A stretch of DNA of 9,612 nucleotides from B4-G1 sp964393895 (GTDB lineage Bacteria; Chloroflexota; Anaerolineae; B4-G1): NCBI GenBank assembly GCA_964393895.1, contig CAYMWP010000160.1, positions 1 to 9,612 on the forward strand, written 5' to 3'. The notes below the pieces were generated by a model that worked only from the letters and a program-made list of their open reading frames with translations, had not been told where the DNA came from and did no database searches. This document shows, piece by piece, positions 6,340-9,612 of this stretch. The translations under genes were made by a program, and so were the position numbers. Numbering within the stretch: the first letter of the stretch is position 1; each line of letters begins with the position of its first letter.

Positions 6340-6780
6340 ATGAAAGTTCCCCCTGTGTTGCCAACGCTGGTCAAGCCTACGCTTGATACGCCATTTCACG
6401 TAGATTATGATTGGTGGGAGCGGAAGCAATTGCACATCGGTGTGGAATTGCGGGCGCATCTTTGTCAAGAACATCGGGCTGTTTACAAAGATCACTTTGA
6501 CCTGGATAAAATAGATTGGGTTGATGAAAAGACAGGTGAGGTCAAACAAGTGATCGGTTTGCAGCACGTGTTGCGGGTTCATTGTAGCAAGCAGCCCGAC
6601 TATATTCACAAAGACCTGTCGTTGGTAGATACGGTTTTCCGCATCTTTTTGGCGAACGGCAATGCGCCTTTGACCTGTAGAGAACTGAGCGGCATCGTCG
6701 GTTGCCTGCCGGAAAAGATACTGCGTACGCTATCGGGCAGGCAGATCTACAAAGGCATCCGGCCGGCTCCACAGGACTGA
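6340..6780 (+). CDS. Unknown 146-aa protein, possible winged-helix, partner of the upstream gene
   Basis: Not assigned to a known family. The N-terminal half has a striking aromatic motif HVDYDWWERK (20-29) followed by a helix ending in LCQEH (C42, H45). Later HVLRVHC (76-82) supplies H76, H81 and C82, so a small metal site is possible but unproven. The C-terminal half, about 95-140, looks like a helix-turn-helix or winged helix: SLVDTVFRIFLANG, then PLTCRELSGIVGC, then LPEKILRTLSG, and a final YKGIRP. The ATG lies 9 bp after the upstream stop with only a weak ribosome site, suggesting translational coupling. A hairpin terminator follows 26 bp after the stop. The best guess is a nucleic-acid-binding partner of the upstream protein; this is inference. 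Confidence 0.7.
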   Translation: MKVPPVLPTLVKPTLDTPFHVDYDWWERKQLHIGVELRAHLCQEHRAVYKDHFDLDKIDWVDEKTGEVKQVIGLQHVLRVHCSKQPDYIHKDLSLVDTVFRIFLANGNAPLTCRELSGIVGCLPEKILRTLSGRQIYKGIRPAPQD

Positions 6781-6806
6781 CATGGGATCCACTCTTGTGA
6801 TACTTG

Positions 6807-6833
6807 CGCCGCGACTACTGTCGCGGCGTTGTC
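6807..6833 (+). terminator. Rho-independent terminator of the unknown module
   Basis: A perfect 9-bp GC-rich stem (6807-6815 with 6820-6828) closed by a TACT tetraloop is followed by a moderately T-rich tail. It lies 26 bp after the 146-aa gene and just upstream of the cold-shock promoter, so it should insulate the two units. Confidence 0.7.
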
Positions 6834-6868
6834 GTTTCCCCTAACAGTACGTGAAAGAATGAGCACAT

Positions 6869-6897
6869 TTGACATTTAGGCGCAGGCGTGATATAGT
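6869..6897 (+). promoter_or_regulatory. Promoter of the cold-shock gene
   Basis: TTGACA (6869-6874, full consensus), 17-bp spacer, TATAGT (6892-6897, 5 of 6). The start is predicted near 6904, so the mRNA has an unusually long leader of about 125 nt. Strong core promoters with long leaders are typical of cspA-type genes. Confidence 0.8.
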
Positions 6898-6903
6898 TGC
6901 TTC

Positions 6904-7028
6904 AGCGTGGGACGTAAGTTCAGGTAGTGGTTATCCCGCCCGGGCTTGCGAGGCCGGGCGGGCTTGTGTATCTGTTTTTCTATCGGGCCACTGTGGCCCA
7001 CGGAATATCAAGTTAAAGGAGTATAGAA
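6904..7028 (+). promoter_or_regulatory. Structured 5' leader of the cold-shock gene
   Basis: Two hairpins are visible. The first pairs 6935-6943 with 6954-6962 (9 GC-rich pairs), then a single mismatch, two more pairs and a TGCG loop. The second pairs 6985-6990 with 6994-6999. Between them lies a T-run (6975-6979). The ribosome site at 7015-7021 is outside both stems. By analogy with cspA the leader may tune mRNA stability or translation with temperature, or act as an attenuator; the sequence alone does not decide. Confidence 0.6.
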
Positions 7029-7238
7029 GTGAACGAGAGAGAAACTGGGACCGTCAAGTGGTTCAGCAATCCCAAGGGATACGGATTCATCACCCGTGAT
7101 ATGGGGGAGGACGTGTTCGTACACTACTCTGCCATTTCGGGCGAAGGCTTCCGGTCACTAGAGGAGGGCCAGAGGGTCGAGTTCAGCCTTGAGGAGACCC
7201 CGAAGGGTTTGCAGGCCACTAACATCACCTTGCTGTAA
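7029..7238 (+). CDS. Cold-shock domain protein (CspA family)
   Basis: A 69-aa protein of one cold-shock domain, the normal family size. It binds single-stranded RNA and DNA and melts RNA structure as a chaperone or antiterminator. The two RNA-binding motifs are intact: RNP1 KGYGFI (16-21) and RNP2 VFVHY (29-33), and the protein opens with the typical GTVKWF (7-12). The GTG start has AAAGGAG at 7015-7021 with 7-nt spacing. It is a single-gene unit with its own strong promoter, long folded leader and terminator. Confidence 0.96.
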   Translation: MNERETGTVKWFSNPKGYGFITRDMGEDVFVHYSAISGEGFRSLEEGQRVEFSLEETPKGLQATNITLL

Positions 7239-7336
7239 AGCTGAAGGTGACTTTTAGGCAGGCCAAGCTTTTGTAACGAACTGCAAGGAGGAGAACCAGC
7301 CACTACCAAGCTTGTTATACCAACCATACAGTAAAG

Positions 7337-7378
7337 AGCCGCGTATACTTGGGTGATAATCAAGTAGACGCGGCTTTT
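7337..7378 (+). terminator. Rho-independent terminator after the cold-shock gene
   Basis: The stem is 8 bp (7337-7344 with 7368-7375), one mismatch, then 6 bp (7346-7351 with 7361-7366), with a 9-nt loop and a TTTT tail. It lies about 100 bp after the stop, so the mRNA has a 3' UTR of about 100 nt. That UTR contains an AAGGAGG at 7284-7290 with no start codon in range. Confidence 0.85.
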
Positions 7379-7453
7379 GGTTGTTGGATCGGCTGATTGA
7401 GTGTTGGTAACCGTTTAGAGCTGGCTTGAGCCGGGTCACTCAACCGTAACTCA

Positions 7454-7464
7454 CCTGTAACAGG
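7454..7464. promoter_or_regulatory. Small palindrome beside the L,D-transpeptidase promoter
   Basis: CCTGTAACAGG is a perfect 5+1+5 palindrome lying about 20 bp upstream of the -10 hexamer, over the -35 position. It could be the site of a repressor or activator. Support is the position and symmetry only. Confidence 0.3.
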
Positions 7465-7480
7465 CGGGCAGGGGTGCGTG

Positions 7481-7489
7481 TGGCATAAT
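7481..7489 (+). promoter_or_regulatory. Extended -10 promoter of the L,D-transpeptidase gene
   Basis: TGG directly followed by CATAAT (7484-7489, 5 of 6) forms an extended -10 element. No good -35 is present at 16-18 bp, which fits extended -10 promoters. The predicted start near 7496 gives a leader of about 20 nt that holds the AAGGAGG ribosome site at 7504-7510. Confidence 0.55.
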
Positions 7490-7516
7490 GGGTGTTGAGT
7501 CAAAAGGAGGAGGACA

Positions 7517-8473
7517 ATGCGCAGGATACTAGTACTCAGTGTGGCGCTCGTACTGATTCTGGCGCCGGCGGCGCCGGCGTTTGCACAAGGGGCCGTCGTC
7601 CACGTCGTGCAGCGGGGAGAGAACCTGTTCCGCATCGCGCTGCGCTATGGGGTGACGATGGACGCGCTGGTCGCCGCCAACGGTCTAGGTAGTGCTGATC
7701 ACATCTACGTCGGTCAGCGGCTGGTCATCCCGGCCGGTGGTAGCGCTACCTCCGGCGTGCACGTCGTGCAGCGAGGGGAGAATCTGTTCCGCATCGCGCT
7801 GCGCTACGGCATGACCGCCCAGGCGTTGGCCGCCGCCAACGGCATCGCCAACGTCAACCACGTCTATGTGGGGCAGCGTTTGGTGATCCCAACCGGCGGT
7901 AGCACGCCTTCGCCGGTTCAGCCCATCCCAGCGGGCCAAACCTATACCGTGCGGCGCGGTGACACGCTCTCAGGGATTGCCCTGCGGTACGGAATCTCGA
8001 CGTGGGCGCTGGCGCAGGCGAACGGCATTCGCAACCCATCGTTCATCTACGTCGGGCAGGTGCTGCGCATACCCAGCGGGGGGAGCCCCGCCCCGCAGCC
8101 CCCGTCTCCCGCTCCGACAGGTGGACGCTGGATTGACGTTAACCTGAGCATGCAGCGACTCACCGCCTACGCCGGCAACACGCCCGTGCGCAGCACACTC
8201 GTCTCGACCGGCCTCCCGGCCACACCGACGCCCACGGGCCGCTACCGCATCTATGCCAAGTACGTTTACGACACCATGTCTGGCCCCGGCTACTATCTGC
8301 CCAACGTGCCCTACTCGATGTACTTTTACCGGGGCTATGCCATGCACGGCACCTACTGGCACTCGAACTTTGGCCGCCGGATGAGCCACGGCTGCATCAA
8401 CCTGCCCACGTCCGAGGCGGGATGGCTTTACAGTTGGGCCTCGGTAGGCACACTGGTCAACATACACTATTAA
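7517..8473 (+). CDS. Secreted LysM (x3) L,D-transpeptidase (YkuD family)
   Basis: A 318-aa exported enzyme that cross-links peptidoglycan stem peptides (3-3 links) or attaches proteins to them outside the membrane. Residues 1-23 form a signal peptide ending PAFA before Q24. Three LysM domains lie at about 29-72, 82-125 and 143-187, followed by a proline-rich linker and the YkuD domain (203-318). The catalytic signature is complete: H277 and H282 in HGTYWH, and H291-G-C293 with C293 as nucleophile. LysM 1 and 2 are nearly identical at their start even at DNA level, which indicates a recent internal duplication. The ATG is preceded by AAGGAGG 6 nt upstream. Short spacers and a promoter just before it make this a single-gene unit. 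Confidence 0.95.
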   Translation: MRRILVLSVALVLILAPAAPAFAQGAVVHVVQRGENLFRIALRYGVTMDALVAANGLGSADHIYVGQRLVIPAGGSATSGVHVVQRGENLFRIALRYGMTAQALAAANGIANVNHVYVGQRLVIPTGGSTPSPVQPIPAGQTYTVRRGDTLSGIALRYGISTWALAQANGIRNPSFIYVGQVLRIPSGGSPAPQPPSPAPTGGRWIDVNLSMQRLTAYAGNTPVRSTLVSTGLPATPTPTGRYRIYAKYVYDTMSGPGYYLPNVPYSMYFYRGYAMHGTYWHSNFGRRMSHGCINLPTSEAGWLYSWASVGTLVNIHY

Positions 8474-8539
8474 CGTGAAACTTCAAGCGTGAGACGTCGA
8501 GCGCAATGTACGGCTGCGTAGACAATTACGTTTCACGTT
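8472..8539. terminator. Inverted repeat between convergent genes, possible bidirectional terminator
   Basis: Exact 10-bp arms AACGTGAAAC (8472-8481) and GTTTCACGTT (8530-8539) lie between two converging stop codons, the left arm overlapping the transpeptidase stop. The loop is 48 nt, long for a simple terminator, and there is no clear T-run. It may instead be a remnant of ACGTTTCACG-type intergenic repeats. Confidence 0.4.
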
Positions 8540-8546
8540 TGACGCT

Positions 8547-9446
8547 TTACTTGGTCGTCTCGACCCGTCGCCAGAGAGCCTTGAGAGGGCGGCGGAGCAG
8601 TCGCACGTTGACGAACACGAGCAGCCAGAGGTGTAGCCGGGCGGCGAAGAGGAGCAACGTCCAGATAAATTCGCGCGCGTTGCGAGGATAACTTAGAGCT
8701 AACCACGCGCCGTTAACGATCTCTAGCCAGGCTGAGCGCATACGCTCCGGCGATTTGCGCACGTAATCCTGAGCGTGCCCGCCGGCTGAACGGACTTTTT
8801 GCCGCAACCAGTCCCGGTAGGTAGTGGGATATTTGACGCAAACTAGGGCCTGATCCGCGTAGCGGATGCGATACCCCTGGCGAGCGATAGTGTGCGAAAT
8901 CACGGCATCCTCCGCCAGTGCGTCTTGGGGCACGCGCTCGACCAACTCGCGCCGAAAGGCAAAGAGATAGCCAGAGCAGAACAGGAACTGCCCGGCCTGG
9001 TCACGGGCCAACCGCATCTGATGGACGCCCTCGACGAGCAGGTGTGACCAGTAGCCCAGTAGTGTCTCGCGGGGATTGGTGCTTACTGGGTGGCCGCTCG
9101 CCGCGCCCACCTGTGGGTCTTGGAAAAGGGCCAGGAGGGGGGCCAGCGCATCCTCGGCTACGACGACGTCCCCGTCGCTCAGCACCACGATGTCGCCCCG
9201 TGCCGCCTTCAGACCGGTGTTGATGGCGGTCGGCTTGCCCCGCTGAGGATCGGCCACGTGGCGCACGGCCGGATAACGGGTGGCAAAGTCATCCACCACG
9301 ACGATCGTTTCGGGATCGGGGGCCACGACCAGTATCTCGGCATCTTGGGGATCGCAAACATCCTGGGGCAGTTGGGAGAGAAATGATTCGATGGCCTGAC
9401 CCACCGTCGTCGCTTCGCGGAAGGCGGTGATGAGTATGCTGAGCAT
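8547..9446 (-). CDS. Family 2 glycosyltransferase, membrane-anchored
   Basis: A 299-aa GT-A fold enzyme expected to transfer a sugar from a nucleotide-sugar donor to an envelope polysaccharide or lipid on the cytoplasmic face. The start MLSILITAFRE is the usual first strand of the family. The metal-binding DGD is at 91-93 after GKPTAINTGLKAARGDIVVL, the acidic pair E179/D180 is the likely catalytic base region, and QKVR at 216-219 matches the Q-x-x-R element of processive-type GT2 enzymes. One hydrophobic segment (about 260-281) near the C-terminus probably anchors it. I chose ATG 9446 rather than TTG 9464 because the promoter -10 lies over the six-codon extension, so the longer form could not be translated from this promoter. 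Donor and acceptor cannot be read from sequence. Confidence 0.88.
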   Translation of the reverse strand: MLSILITAFREATTVGQAIESFLSQLPQDVCDPQDAEILVVAPDPETIVVVDDFATRYPAVRHVADPQRGKPTAINTGLKAARGDIVVLSDGDVVVAEDALAPLLALFQDPQVGAASGHPVSTNPRETLLGYWSHLLVEGVHQMRLARDQAGQFLFCSGYLFAFRRELVERVPQDALAEDAVISHTIARQGYRIRYADQALVCVKYPTTYRDWLRQKVRSAGGHAQDYVRKSPERMRSAWLEIVNGAWLALSYPRNAREFIWTLLLFAARLHLWLLVFVNVRLLRRPLKALWRRVETTK

Positions 9447-9453
9447 GCCACGG

Positions 9454-9481
9454 ATTATAGGCAATGGCGTGGCAAAGTCAA
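9454..9481 (-). promoter_or_regulatory. Promoter giving a probably leaderless glycosyltransferase mRNA
   Basis: On the minus strand TTGACT (9476-9481), a 16-bp spacer, and a full-consensus TATAAT (9454-9459). The transcript start is expected at about 9446-9447, that is, at or one base before the ATG. No ribosome-binding site precedes the ATG. Confidence 0.65.
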
Positions 9482-9508
9482 ATGAGTGTGTTTCAGATGA
9501 GTTGGGTA

Positions 9509-9523
9509 AGACCTCGGAGGTCT
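9509..9523 (+). repeat. 15-bp palindromic repeat, copy 4
   Basis: Same sequence and orientation as copy 1, preceded by TA instead of CA. It faces copy 5 across 68 bp. Confidence 0.9.
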
Positions 9524-9541
9524 AATGAGATGTGTTTTCAG

Positions 9542-9578
9542 GCTCAAAAACTGCCCAGATCGGCGGTTTTGGGCGAGC
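9542..9578. repeat. Hairpin between palindrome copies 4 and 5
   Basis: AAAACTGCC (9547-9555) pairs with GGCGGTTTT (9562-9570) with one C/T position, around a 6-nt loop. GCTC (9542-9545) and GAGC (9575-9578) extend the stem past a small bulge. The arm at 9574-9578 can alternatively pair with 9583-9587. It may be a terminator or part of a mobile or RNA element that continues past the window. Confidence 0.45.
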
Positions 9579-9591
9579 ACAAGCTCGGCAG

Positions 9592-9606
9592 AGACCTCCG
9601 AGGTCT
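9592..9606 (-). repeat. 15-bp palindromic repeat, copy 5
   Basis: Central C on the plus strand, so reverse orientation. Its outer flanks differ from the other copies (CT in place of CA in the repeat's own orientation), showing that the 15-bp core is what is conserved. Confidence 0.9.
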
Positions 9607-9612
9607 AGGGTC

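Noticed and set aside
5500..6609. 369-aa open frame on the minus strand under the unknown module
   Set aside because: It spans two plus-strand genes that have promoter, ribosome site, operon spacing and terminator; the minus frame is compositionally odd and lacks these.
14..9606. CRISPR array from the repeated 15-mers
   Set aside because: Copies are far apart, in both orientations, and lack regular spacers; no cas genes are present.

Overview
The window reads as ordinary chromosomal DNA of a bacterium, most likely a member of the Chloroflexota (Anaerolineae-like). This rests on several things together: moderately high GC, many GTG/TTG starts, an adenosine-specific kinase of the DUF355 family, LysM-M23 and LysM-YkuD wall proteins, a DUF2007 protein, and a large-plus-small pair of proteins of a kind I associate with this phylum. 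It is an inference from gene content; there is no rRNA to confirm it. No tRNA, rRNA, CRISPR array, transposase or phage gene is visible.

Layout. Positions 1-589 are non-coding. They hold one copy of a 15-bp palindromic repeat, a 100-bp element bounded by a 17-bp inverted repeat, a consensus-like promoter pointing left (313-341), and the promoter of a stand-alone response regulator (590-976). Positions 977-1405 are a repeat-rich spacer with two more copies of the palindrome and an inverted 'ACCACAGAG' type repeat. A rightward gene cluster follows at 1406-4363: adenosine-specific kinase, HD-domain 5'-nucleotidase-like phosphohydrolase, DUF192 protein, and a secreted LysM(x3)-M23 peptidase. A small DUF2007 gene (4374-4631, minus) converges on this cluster and diverges from the next unit. 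That unit runs from a good promoter at 4679-4707: an unrecognised protein of about 528 aa and a 146-aa protein 9 bp behind it, ended by a hairpin terminator at 6807-6828.

Next comes a cold-shock protein gene (7029-7238). It has its own near-consensus promoter, a structured leader of about 125 nt, and a strong terminator (7337-7378). A secreted LysM(x3)-YkuD L,D-transpeptidase (7517-8473) follows behind an extended -10 promoter. A family 2 glycosyltransferase lies on the minus strand (8547-9446), convergent with it, and its promoter places the transcript start at or next to the ATG, so the message is probably leaderless. The last 130 bases again carry a pair of the 15-bp palindromes in inverted orientation with a hairpin between them.

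Functionally the window mixes nucleotide salvage (adenosine kinase and nucleotidase), envelope building and remodelling (M23 endopeptidase, L,D-transpeptidase, glycosyltransferase), and stress or regulation (response regulator, Csp, DUF2007). The most promising undescribed items are the two-gene module at 4744-6780, the leftward promoter with the folded element at its 3' side near the left edge, and the dispersed oriented palindrome AGACCTCGGAGGTCT.
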